A stretch of DNA of 16,490 bases, from NCBI GenBank assembly GCA_004357365.1, contig SMVT01000182.1:1-16490 (forward strand), given 5' to 3'. Positions 1 through 6,123 of this stretch are shown piece after piece. Source of the DNA: Nitrospina sp. Its GTDB lineage: Bacteria; Nitrospinota; Nitrospinia; Nitrospinales; Nitrospinaceae. The position numbers were made by a program, and so were the translations under genes. The notes beneath the pieces are model-generated. The model saw nothing but the letters and a program-made list of their open reading frames with translations. It did not search any database and was not told the DNA's origin. Each line of letters starts with the position of its first letter. Position 1 is the first letter of the stretch.

Positions 1-1
1 C

Positions 2-541
2 AGAAAAATGAAAGGCATGGAAAATCTGTATACACTCCACCAGGAGATGGGGAACATCCTGCTGTCGCACGTGCTGATCGTCCGGGAAAATTCCAAGCTG
101 GAGAAGGCCATGACCCAGATCAACGATCTGGAGGTCCGGTTCAAGGACGTGCAATGCCTGGACACCAGCCACTGGTCCAACCCGGCGCCCAGCATGATCC
201 AGCAATTGCATTGCCAGATCCAGCTCGCCAAAATCATCACCCAGGGCGCGCTGGTCCGAAACGAGTTTCGTGGGGCGCATTACAAACCTGAATTTGATTT
301 GAACCAACCCAAGGATTTCGATCCGCACGAACATGTCGATTTCCTCGAGAAACAACATTACGGCGAGGTCCAGGAAAACGAATTTCCGCCGGGCCATCTC
401 GCCTACATGAAACGCTTCGAGGAATGCAACAAGCGTTGGCTCAACACCACCATCGCCGAATATAAAAATCATCGGCCGGAGATCAGCTTTGAAGCGGTCA
501 ACACGTCGCTGGTCCAGCCCCGGCCCCGGAAATACGATTGA
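2..541 (+). CDS. sdhA: Succinate dehydrogenase/fumarate reductase flavoprotein subunit, C-terminal part (5' truncated by window)
   Basis: This is the tail of the FAD-carrying subunit of complex II, which oxidises succinate to fumarate (or the reverse) and passes electrons to SdhB at the membrane. The frame is open to the window edge, so the first internal ATG (8) is not the true start; about 179 codons remain, roughly the last third of the family's usual length near 600. Visible family marks are the C-terminal helical domain, the stretch NEFRGAHYKPEF, in which the RGAHYKP block is typical of SdhA, and a later RWLNTTIAEY segment resembling the C-terminal tail of Bacillus-type SdhA. The FAD-binding and active-site regions lie outside the window. 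The stop is 9 bases before sdhB with a Shine-Dalgarno-like AAGGTGA between them, so the two are co-transcribed. Identity is strong; the choice between succinate dehydrogenase and fumarate reductase direction cannot be settled here. Confidence 0.93.
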   Translation, partial: RKMKGMENLYTLHQEMGNILLSHVLIVRENSKLEKAMTQINDLEVRFKDVQCLDTSHWSNPAPSMIQQLHCQIQLAKIITQGALVRNEFRGAHYKPEFDLNQPKDFDPHEHVDFLEKQHYGEVQENEFPPGHLAYMKRFEECNKRWLNTTIAEYKNHRPEISFEAVNTSLVQPRPRKYD

Positions 542-550
542 AGGTGAACC

Positions 551-1303
551 ATGCCTGATAATAAAACCATCCATTTGAAAATCAAACGCCAGGACCGGCC
601 GGACGGAAAATCCTACTGGCAGGAATTCGATTTGCCCCACAAACCCCGGGCCAACGTCATCTCCTGTCTCATGGACATTCAGATGCATCCGGTCACCCGG
701 GAGGGCAATAAGGTCACCCCGGTGGTGTGGGAATGCAACTGTCTGGAGGAAGTGTGCGGCGCCTGCACCATGATCATCAACGGCAAAGTCCGCCAGGCCT
801 GCACTGCGCTGGTGGACCAGTTGCCGCAATCGATCGTGCTGGAACCGTTGTCCAAATTCCCCCTCGTCCGCGACCTGCACGTGGACCGGAGCCGCATGTT
901 TGATGATCTCAAAAAGGTGAAGGCCTGGATCCATATCGACGGCACGCACGACATCGGCAAAGGCCCGGTGATTCCGGAGAAACAGCGTACCATAGCTTAC
1001 CTGCTGTCCGAATGCATGACCTGTGGATGTTGCCTGGAGGCCTGCCCGCAATTCACCAAGGACAACGATTTCATGGGTGCTTCCATCTTCAGCCAGGTCC
1101 GCCTGTTCAACATGCACCCGACCGGCGCCATGGAGCAGGAGGAGCGGCTGGAAGCGGTGATGGGCGAGGGCGGGATCGCCGATTGCGGCAATGCCCAGGT
1201 GTGTGTCGAGGTGTGCCCGAAGAAAATCCCGCTGACCGAATCGATCGCCGAAATCGGGCGGGAGACCACTCTGCAGTTGTTGAAAAACCTGTTTTTAAAG
1301 TGA
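551..1303 (+). CDS. sdhB: Succinate dehydrogenase/fumarate reductase iron-sulfur subunit
   Basis: This is the electron-transfer subunit of complex II and is complete at 250 residues, a normal length. The N-terminal ferredoxin-like domain holds the [2Fe-2S] ligands C64, C69, C72 and C84 in the context CNCLEEVCGAC. The C-terminal domain holds C155xxC158xxC161xxxC165P and C212x5C218xxxC222P. By family knowledge C155, C158, C161 and C222 bind the [4Fe-4S] cluster, and C165, C212 and C218 bind the [3Fe-4S] cluster. The WECNCLEEVCGAC block looks like the Bacillus-type (B-type) SdhB rather than the proteobacterial one. The start ATG follows AAGGTGA at good spacing. No membrane-anchor gene (sdhC) follows, so it should lie upstream of sdhA, outside the window, as in Bacillus-type sdhCAB order; that placement is inference. 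Confidence 0.96.
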   Translation: MPDNKTIHLKIKRQDRPDGKSYWQEFDLPHKPRANVISCLMDIQMHPVTREGNKVTPVVWECNCLEEVCGACTMIINGKVRQACTALVDQLPQSIVLEPLSKFPLVRDLHVDRSRMFDDLKKVKAWIHIDGTHDIGKGPVIPEKQRTIAYLLSECMTCGCCLEACPQFTKDNDFMGASIFSQVRLFNMHPTGAMEQEERLEAVMGEGGIADCGNAQVCVEVCPKKIPLTESIAEIGRETTLQLLKNLFLK

Positions 1304-1433
1304 CGGAACCCGGCCGGTCCGCGATTTTTATTTAAATCGCCCAACCCATCTGATATGATTAAAAATTAAGTTTCTTCATACAGGCACCGTTGGATAACGG
1401 TTGCTCCCTTAAAGTTTGTTCAAAGGAAACTCC
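1304..1433. other. Spacer between sdhB and ispH with weak hairpin and possible -10
   Basis: This is 130 bases of non-coding DNA. A perfect 7-bp inverted repeat, GCGATTT/AAATCGC at 1321-1340 with a TTATTT loop, sits 17 bases after the sdhB stop. It lacks a following T-run, so it is at best a weak terminator. TATGAT at 1354-1359 could be a -10 box for ispH, but the only hexamer at proper spacing (TTTAAA, 1331-1336) is a poor -35. The ispH ribosome binding site AAAGGAAA begins at 1422. Transcription of ispH may start here or read through from sdhAB. Confidence 0.35.
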
Positions 1434-2318
1434 ATGAAAGTATCCCTTGCCAGCGCTCTTGGAACCTGTTTCGGGGTCGAGGATGCCATCAACCTCGCCC
1501 TGGAACCGCAGTTTAAGGGGGAGCTCACCATCGTCGGCCAGTTGGTGCACAACAGCCAGGTCAATGAATCGTTGAAGAAAAACGGTGTGTCCGTGGTCAG
1601 CGGAATCGACAAAATCGACCAGATCAAAACCAAAAAAGTCATGATCACCGCCCACGGCGCGGCCGATAAAATGAAGGAGAAATTGACCGATGCCGGATTG
1701 ATCGTATATGACGCCAGTTGTCCGCTGGTGATGCGCGTTCATAAAACCATCAAATCCATGGTTGAGAAAGATTATTATCCGGTCGTGATCGGGCAGGATG
1801 AGCACGTCGAAGTCAAAGGTATCGTGGGGGATCTCGATGACTATATCGTGGTGGGCAGCGAAGAGGACCTGGATAAACTGAGAGCCACCGGCAAGCGGAA
1901 ATTCGGCATCGTCAGCCAGACCACCCAACAGTTGGAAAAGGTGGAGCATCTCGTCAAAAAAATCCGGGAAATGGATTGCGTCGACGAAGTCGCTTTCGTC
2001 AACACCATCTGCCAGCCGACCCGTGACCGCCAAATCGCTGTGCGAGACTTGGCGGAACAGGTGGACCTGATGATCGTCATCGGCGGCTACAATTCGTCCA
2101 ATACCAAAAAGCTGGTTCAGGTGTGCGACGAACGCAACGTGGAAGCCCATCATATCGAGGCTGACTCGCAGTTGGAAAAGCAATGGTTCATTAACAAAAA
2201 ACATATCGGCATCACCGCGGGAACCAGCACGCCGGAGTACATTATCAATAAAGTGCATTCGGCGATCCTCGACATTGCCGAGGAACTGGACGCCCGGAAA
2301 ACGCAACCGGTTCATTAG
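1434..2318 (+). CDS. ispH: 4-hydroxy-3-methylbut-2-enyl diphosphate reductase (IspH/LytB)
   Basis: This is the last enzyme of the methylerythritol phosphate pathway, a cytosolic Fe-S enzyme that reduces HMBPP to IPP and DMAPP. At 294 residues it is close to the usual length. The three cluster cysteines are C12 (in GTCFGVEDAI), C96 (in ASCPLV) and C193 (in ICQPT). The proton-relay/substrate residues appear as H124 and E126 in EHVEVKG, and the VSQTT motif lies at 160-164. A GGYNSSNTKKL stretch supplies the Ser/Asn that bind diphosphate. The first cysteine motif is TCFGVEDAI rather than the common GFCxGVxxA form, a variant but with the ligand kept. I chose ATG 1434 because AAAGGAAA lies just upstream; an in-frame TTG at 1416 would bypass this site. 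The squalene-synthase-like gene starts 42 bases downstream. Confidence 0.95.
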   Translation: MKVSLASALGTCFGVEDAINLALEPQFKGELTIVGQLVHNSQVNESLKKNGVSVVSGIDKIDQIKTKKVMITAHGAADKMKEKLTDAGLIVYDASCPLVMRVHKTIKSMVEKDYYPVVIGQDEHVEVKGIVGDLDDYIVVGSEEDLDKLRATGKRKFGIVSQTTQQLEKVEHLVKKIREMDCVDEVAFVNTICQPTRDRQIAVRDLAEQVDLMIVIGGYNSSNTKKLVQVCDERNVEAHHIEADSQLEKQWFINKKHIGITAGTSTPEYIINKVHSAILDIAEELDARKTQPVH

Positions 2319-2360
2319 AGTGGAGCGTACTGGGCCGGAAGGTATCAAGCGCAGAGTGTG

Positions 2361-3467
2361 ATGGGGGATTGGGAATATTGTCAGAAAACGTTGCCAAAGG
2401 TCAGCCGGACTTTTGCGCTCAACATCTCCGTCCTCAAGGGCGAATTGCACCGCAGCATCTTAACGGCCTACCTGTTTTGCCGCATCATCGACACGATCGA
2501 AGACGCTGCCCGGCTCGATCCCAAAATCAAAATTAAACTGTTGCATGAGTTTTCGCGCCTGCTCCAGGACGCGGACCACCGAAGAGATGCGCTTTCCAAC
2601 TGGGTCGGGGAGTGCGGAGCGGTCAACGGCAACCCGAACGACCTGGAACTGCTGTCCCTGAGCCCGCGGGTGTTCCACGTGTTCGATACCCTGCCCGCCC
2701 ATCACCAGGCGCAGATCATTCCTTCGGTTTCAGAAATGGCCCGGGGAATGGCCTACTTCCAGAAAAAATTCGACGGTACCTCCCTCACCCTTTTGAACAA
2801 CGAAGAGGAGTTGGAGGAATACTGTTACTTCGTGGCCGGCGCGGTCGGAGAAATGCTGTGCAACCTGTTTATCGAGGAGCTCCCTCACTTGAGCGGGCAG
2901 GCCCGGCAAACCATGCGCGACACCGCGGTGTCCTTCGGCCTCGGTTTGCAGATGACCAATATCTCCAAGGACATCATCGTCGACCGGGAACGCGGCTGGT
3001 CTTACGTGCCGCGCTCCTATATCGAATCCCAGGGCCTGTCGGTAGAAGAGTTCAGCGCGGGCGTTTCGGATGAAAAAAATATGCAGATCATGGAACAGCT
3101 TCTCAACAAAACCATGGGGCACCTGCAGGACGCCCTGCAATTCACCCTGGCGCTTCCGCGCACCGCTCCGCGCATCCGCCTGTTCTGTATCTGGCCGTTG
3201 TGGATGGCGCTGGAAACAGCCGCCGTCCTCCACAACAACCGCGAGCTGTTGCATTCGGATGACCCGGTCAAAATTTCGCGGCGAACGGTCCGGCAGATTC
3301 TGCGCCGCACCCCGCTGCTCTGTTTCTCGGACACCCTGCTCAAACTCTCTTTCGGACGCATCCAGAAACGCGCGGACTTGACGCATCCGCCGAAGTTCGA
3401 TCTTAACAACCTGAAATCACGCCTGGCCGGGTTGTCGCTGGATGACCCCGCGGCGGTGCACACTTGA
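2361..3467 (+). CDS. Squalene/phytoene synthase family protein (squalene-synthase-like)
   Basis: Members of this family join two prenyl diphosphates head to head (two FPP to presqualene diphosphate/squalene, or two GGPP to phytoene). The two Mg-diphosphate motifs are present: DTIED at 44-48 and, in the NISKDIIVD stretch, D204xxxD208, followed by RGWSYVPRS. The segment YCYFVAGAVG near 155-164 closely resembles the YCxYVAGxVG signature of squalene synthases, and the N-terminal KVSRTFALNI also fits that group. At 368 residues it is longer than HpnC/HpnD or CrtB (about 280-310) and nearer true squalene synthase, but no C-terminal membrane anchor is evident. Position next to ispH supports an isoprenoid role. 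ATG 2361 and GTG 2358 are both possible; neither has a clear ribosome site. The stop is 5 bases before the next ATG. Product (squalene or phytoene) cannot be decided from sequence alone. Confidence 0.86.
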   Translation: MGDWEYCQKTLPKVSRTFALNISVLKGELHRSILTAYLFCRIIDTIEDAARLDPKIKIKLLHEFSRLLQDADHRRDALSNWVGECGAVNGNPNDLELLSLSPRVFHVFDTLPAHHQAQIIPSVSEMARGMAYFQKKFDGTSLTLLNNEEELEEYCYFVAGAVGEMLCNLFIEELPHLSGQARQTMRDTAVSFGLGLQMTNISKDIIVDRERGWSYVPRSYIESQGLSVEEFSAGVSDEKNMQIMEQLLNKTMGHLQDALQFTLALPRTAPRIRLFCIWPLWMALETAAVLHNNRELLHSDDPVKISRRTVRQILRRTPLLCFSDTLLKLSFGRIQKRADLTHPPKFDLNNLKSRLAGLSLDDPAAVHT

Positions 3468-3472
3468 ATCCC

Positions 3473-3922
3473 ATGACAGACGACAAACCCCGGTTCATCG
3501 ACAACAACAACGGCACCATCACCGATTCCCTGACCGGCCTCATGTGGGCCAAGGAAGATTCCTGGCAGATGGAGGGCAAATGGCTTTCCTGGGACGAGGC
3601 CCGCGACTACACTCACAACATGGCCTACCAGAAGCTGGCCGGCTACAATGATTGGCGGCTCCCGGAAAAGGAGGAACTGTTGACGCTGGTCGACCCGGAC
3701 CATATCATCCAGGACAAATACGGCAAAGACCTGAAAATGAATCCCGTCTTCCCCAGCGGCCCGCTGGCCACCGCCTGGGCCGCCGACGGCATCGGACAGG
3801 ACGGATATCTGGTGAATTTCAACACCGGGAAGGCCGCCACCCTTTACAAGAGCAAAAGCGGCCGGATGACCACCCGGGTGGTGCGGGGCACCCCGATAAG
3901 CGAACGCCCTTTCCAACGGTGA
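3473..3922 (+). CDS. DUF1566 (Lcl C-terminal-like) domain protein
   Basis: A 149-residue protein made almost entirely of one DUF1566-type domain. Telltale pieces are RFIDNNNGTITDSLTGLMW near the start, a W-x-EA-x-x-Y pattern (LSWDEARDY), and the GYNDWRLPEKEEL block, all hallmarks of this family. It ends with TTRVVRG, matching the usual R-x-VRG ending of the domain. The family is related to the C-terminal part of the collagen-like Lcl adhesin and is usually secreted; here there is no signal peptide or membrane segment, so a cytoplasmic location is suggested. Its biochemical role is unknown. The ATG lies 5 bases after the upstream stop without a clear ribosome site; an in-frame TTG at 3464 would overlap that stop as TTGA. 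Either way translation is probably coupled to the synthase gene. Confidence 0.82.
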   Translation: MTDDKPRFIDNNNGTITDSLTGLMWAKEDSWQMEGKWLSWDEARDYTHNMAYQKLAGYNDWRLPEKEELLTLVDPDHIIQDKYGKDLKMNPVFPSGPLATAWAADGIGQDGYLVNFNTGKAATLYKSKSGRMTTRVVRGTPISERPFQR

Positions 3923-3992
3923 CTGGTCTCTGGTAAAATCCTTTTGTCATTCCCGTCATCTTAATTGAATAAGCGATTTTGAGGATATTCCT

Positions 3993-4439
3993 GTGAATAA
4001 AAACAATCTCTATACCCTGGCCGGTTCCATCTGGGGACTGGTCGGTTTGTTTCTGGTGGTTCGGGGAGCGATCATGTACCAGACCGCTCTGGAAACGCAA
4101 AACGCCACCCAGACCGCCCTGGCCATCTCCATCGCCGTCAGTATCATTATTGGCGTGGTTAAGGGCCGCTTCGTGCTTTCCAAAACCGCGCGCCGCAACA
4201 AATCGCGCATCGAGAGTATCGAAGGTCCGTTGAAAATCCATCATGTTTACGCCAAATCGTTTTATATTCTGATCGCCGGCATGATCGCCCTCGGCGTCGC
4301 CTTGCGGACCTTCAACGAATACCTGGGAGGCTACGTGGTGGTGGCCGCCGTGTATTGCGGCATCGGCCTGGCGCTGATGGTGTCCAGCCTGGTGTACTGG
4401 AAAACGGAACCGCAACCCGTAGCGGAAGAAAACCCGTGA
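3993..4439 (+). CDS. Hypothetical four-TM membrane protein
   Basis: I do not recognise the family. The 148-residue protein has four hydrophobic segments at roughly 8-29, 43-63, 90-107 and 113-136. A basic loop (TARRNKSR, about 65-72) between TM2 and TM3 points to the cytoplasm, and the tail is short and acidic. No cofactor motif is obvious; H83 and H84 lie in the central loop. The GTG start follows GAGGAT at suitable spacing. The upstream spacer of 70 bases (3923-3992) shows no convincing promoter or terminator. The gene heads a run of membrane-protein genes, and the next one starts 19 bases after its stop, so the two may work together; that is inference from spacing only. Confidence 0.75.
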   Translation: MNKNNLYTLAGSIWGLVGLFLVVRGAIMYQTALETQNATQTALAISIAVSIIIGVVKGRFVLSKTARRNKSRIESIEGPLKIHHVYAKSFYILIAGMIALGVALRTFNEYLGGYVVVAAVYCGIGLALMVSSLVYWKTEPQPVAEENP

Positions 4440-4458
4440 GCCCGGTCCCTCGACCCTT

Positions 4459-4866
4459 ATGAAAAATTTCTTTCTGACACTCCATATGGTTTCGATGTGT
4501 CTCGTAGTGGGCACGCTGTTTTTGCAATCGTTGACCGTCGTGTTTCGCCTGCGGCTGAAATCGGCCGAGGAACGCGAAGGCCTCCGCAAAACCCAGAAGC
4601 GCATCCACAAGTTCATCTACTATCCGATCCTCTTTGTGACCGTCGCCTCCGGCCTGTACCTGGCGATCAAAACCGGAGTATTCGACGAGGCACAGTGGAT
4701 TTATACCAAGCTGGGCCTGTTGCTGGTGCTGGTGGGGCTGGGGATTCAGAACGGCAGGCAGATCAAACAGGACCATTTACCCAAAAAATATGCGATGATG
4801 GTCCATATCGCAATCTTCCTCATCGCCGGCGGCATGATCTATCTCGCCACCGTCAAACCGTTTTAA
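4459..4866 (+). CDS. Small four-TM membrane protein, CopD/HemJ/DUF2269-like
   Basis: A 135-residue integral membrane protein with helices near 5-27, 53-70, 80-97 and 112-131. A histidine sits at or near a helix end in three of them (H9 in TLHMVS, H50 before TM2, H116 in TM4), and TM1 begins with the LHMVSM pattern seen in CopD, SirB, HemJ and DUF2269 proteins, several of which bind heme or act in heme or copper metabolism. TM2 carries VASGLYLAI, close to the T-G-L-Y/W pattern of the same superfamily. The assignment is at superfamily level only. The gene starts 19 bases after the upstream membrane-protein gene and ends 6 bases before a very small downstream gene. It may be a heme-dependent quinone or protoporphyrinogen-linked protein, but nothing here proves a substrate. 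Confidence 0.72.
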   Translation: MKNFFLTLHMVSMCLVVGTLFLQSLTVVFRLRLKSAEEREGLRKTQKRIHKFIYYPILFVTVASGLYLAIKTGVFDEAQWIYTKLGLLLVLVGLGIQNGRQIKQDHLPKKYAMMVHIAIFLIAGGMIYLATVKPF

Positions 4867-4872
4867 AACGCC

Positions 4873-5025
4873 ATGGATATAGTTCTGACTATTTTCGCCA
4901 GCGTTCTCATGCTCGTCGGGTTCCTCGTCATCTGCCGCTCCAGCCTCGACGATGAGGACGAGTACGAAGACGAGGAAGAAGATACATCCGCGCCCCCTGC
5001 CACCCACGATAAAAAATCGTCCTGA
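4873..5025 (+). CDS. Short acidic single-TM protein (50 aa)
   Basis: A small open frame of 50 codons fits tightly between two genes: its ATG is 6 bases after the upstream stop and its TGA is 8 bases before the uracil-DNA glycosylase start. The product has one N-terminal hydrophobic helix (about residues 3-21, ending LVICRSS) and then a strongly acidic tail, with about 12 Asp/Glu between 26 and 37 and only one intervening Tyr, closing with KKSS. This resembles small membrane proteins that dock by an acidic tail, but no family is recognised. The context, operon-like spacing and sensible topology argue that it is real; the absence of a good ribosome site and its small size argue for caution. Function unknown. 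Confidence 0.55.
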   Translation: MDIVLTIFASVLMLVGFLVICRSSLDDEDEYEDEEEDTSAPPATHDKKSS

Positions 5026-5033
5026 GCCTTCCC

Positions 5034-5630
5034 ATGCGCGACCCGCATCGTGAATTCGAACGCCTGACCCAAAAAGCCGCGGAGTGCACCACCTGTCCGA
5101 ACATGGTTGAGCAGAGTGCAGTATTGGGACCGGGCAACGGATCGATCGACTCCGAAATCCTGTTCGTCGCCGAAGCGCCGGGACGCTTCGGCGGGGCCCG
5201 TACCGGCATCCCGTTTTCCGGCGATAGGTCCGGCGACAACTTCGAAACGCTGATCGCTTACATCGGCCTCACGCGCCAGGATATCTTCGTCACCAACGCG
5301 GTGCTGTGCAATCCGCTTCATAACGGCAACAACCGGCGTCCGACCGCAAAAGAAATCGGCAATTGCTCGCCTTATCTGCAAACGGTACTGGAGCTGATGC
5401 GACCCAAAGTCGTGGTCACCCTGGGAGGCGTCGGGCTGGAAGCGATCAACCGCATACTGGGCACCCGTTACAAGCTGGCGGATGTGATCGGTAAACCGCA
5501 GAAAACGAAAAATTTCACCCTACTTGCCCTGTACCATCCCAGTCCGCGCGTTACCAACTGGAAGCGGCCGCTCAGCGTTCAAAAACGTGATTTTAAAAAG
5601 ATTTTGAAAATTACCCGAAGCGCGGCATGA
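5034..5630 (+). CDS. Uracil-DNA glycosylase superfamily protein, Fe-S type (family 4/5-like)
   Basis: This enzyme would remove uracil from DNA in base-excision repair in the cytosol. The 198-residue protein has four cysteines, C18xxC21, C92 and C111, arranged as in the [4Fe-4S] family 4 and 5 glycosylases. Motif A reads AEAPGRFGGARTG (46-58) followed by PFSGDRSGDNF; the G-x-RTG-x-x-F-x-GDxSG form is closer to family 5 (UDGb) than to the GEAPG-x-x-E form of family 4, while the AEAPG start is family-4-like. Motif B is HPSPR at 168-172. The typical family 4 acid after motif A is replaced by Arg-Phe-Gly-Gly, so substrate range is uncertain. The start ATG is 8 bases after the small upstream gene. 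Classed with confidence at superfamily level, less so at family level. Confidence 0.86.
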   Translation: MRDPHREFERLTQKAAECTTCPNMVEQSAVLGPGNGSIDSEILFVAEAPGRFGGARTGIPFSGDRSGDNFETLIAYIGLTRQDIFVTNAVLCNPLHNGNNRRPTAKEIGNCSPYLQTVLELMRPKVVVTLGGVGLEAINRILGTRYKLADVIGKPQKTKNFTLLALYHPSPRVTNWKRPLSVQKRDFKKILKITRSAA

Positions 5631-5654
5631 TATTTCGATTTCCGCGAATCCGTC

Positions 5655-5683
5655 TTGACCCGGCCTCCGCAAGGTCTTATAAA
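5655..5683 (+). promoter_or_regulatory. Sigma-70-type promoter for the 5808-7056 unit
   Basis: TTGACC (5655-5660), a 17-base spacer, then TATAAA (5678-5683), five of six matches in both boxes. It lies in the gap after the uracil-DNA glycosylase gene and points to the small membrane protein gene. A start near 5690 would give a leader of about 118 bases containing the hairpin-rich repeat. Confidence 0.6.
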
Positions 5684-5699
5684 TACAGACACAAATGAA

Positions 5700-5770
5700 G
5701 AATCCCCCCAGCCCCCTTTACAAGGGGGAGCCGGGCAAGGCCCGGAGCCAATTTCGCTGGGGTGGTTTTG
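5700..5770 (+). repeat. Hairpin-rich repeat element with nested inverted repeats
   Basis: An imperfect outer inverted repeat (AATCCCCCCAGC at 5701-5712 against GCTGGGGTGGTTTT at 5756-5769) encloses two perfect hairpins: CCCCCTT-TAC-AAGGGGG (5712-5728) and CCGGGC-AAG-GCCCGG (5731-5745). The layout looks like a folded three-armed RNA or DNA structure. The sequence style (AATCCCCCC...CCCCTTT...AAGGGGG) resembles dispersed intergenic repeats common in environmental genomes. Only one copy is seen in this window, so the repeat status rests on recall, while the hairpins are directly visible. Confidence 0.6.
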
Positions 5771-5807
5771 AAATTCGCCCCGCGCGGAGCGGACGGAAGG
5801 AGGAATC

Positions 5808-6122
5808 ATGATTGAGCGCAATCCGTATCACAAAAACATTTTCGAGGAGGGCTATCAATCCCTGCAAAAGGGCATCCTCATCTTCGGCGGGTCGCTGGTG
5901 GCGCTGGCGATTTTGTTTTTCATGTTCCCGGCGCTGATCGGGTTCATTTTCGCCGCGTTCATCCTGTTGGCCGGGACCGCTGTACTCACGGTCGGCTGGA
6001 AGGTGTGGCGGTTCAAACAACATCTCGGCAGGTCCGAGGAATGGGCGAAGCCCATGACGGCCACCTTCCGGACCGAGGGACCGCATTACACGCGCCGCCG
6101 CATCATCGTGGTGATGAAATAA
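5808..6122 (+). CDS. Small two-TM membrane protein
   Basis: A 104-residue protein with an amphipathic N-terminus, two adjoining hydrophobic helices (about 21-40 and 42-66) separated by a proline, and a basic C-terminal tail (KVWRFKQ, later YTRRR). No enzyme motif is visible and I do not recognise the family; the C-terminal 35 residues are the most likely soluble part. The start is secure: the strong ribosome site GGAAGGAGG (5795-5803) sits just before ATG 5808. The stop is separated from the aldo/keto reductase start by a single base, so translation of the two is very probably coupled. A promoter candidate and a hairpin-rich leader lie upstream. Confidence 0.78.
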   Translation: MIERNPYHKNIFEEGYQSLQKGILIFGGSLVALAILFFMFPALIGFIFAAFILLAGTAVLTVGWKVWRFKQHLGRSEEWAKPMTATFRTEGPHYTRRRIIVVMK

Positions 6123-6123
6123 C

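Noticed and set aside
1321..1340. Hairpin after sdhB as an intrinsic terminator
   Set aside because: The stem is AT-rich and no T-run follows. I kept it only as a note in the spacer entry.
1359..2450. 363-codon open frame on the - strand across ispH
   Set aside because: It is antisense to ispH, which has all catalytic residues, and reaches into the synthase gene. The translation shows no recognisable domain.
3017..3916. 299-codon open frame on the - strand across the synthase end and the DUF1566 gene
   Set aside because: It spans two genes with clear family motifs on the other strand, and its composition is that of a shadow frame.
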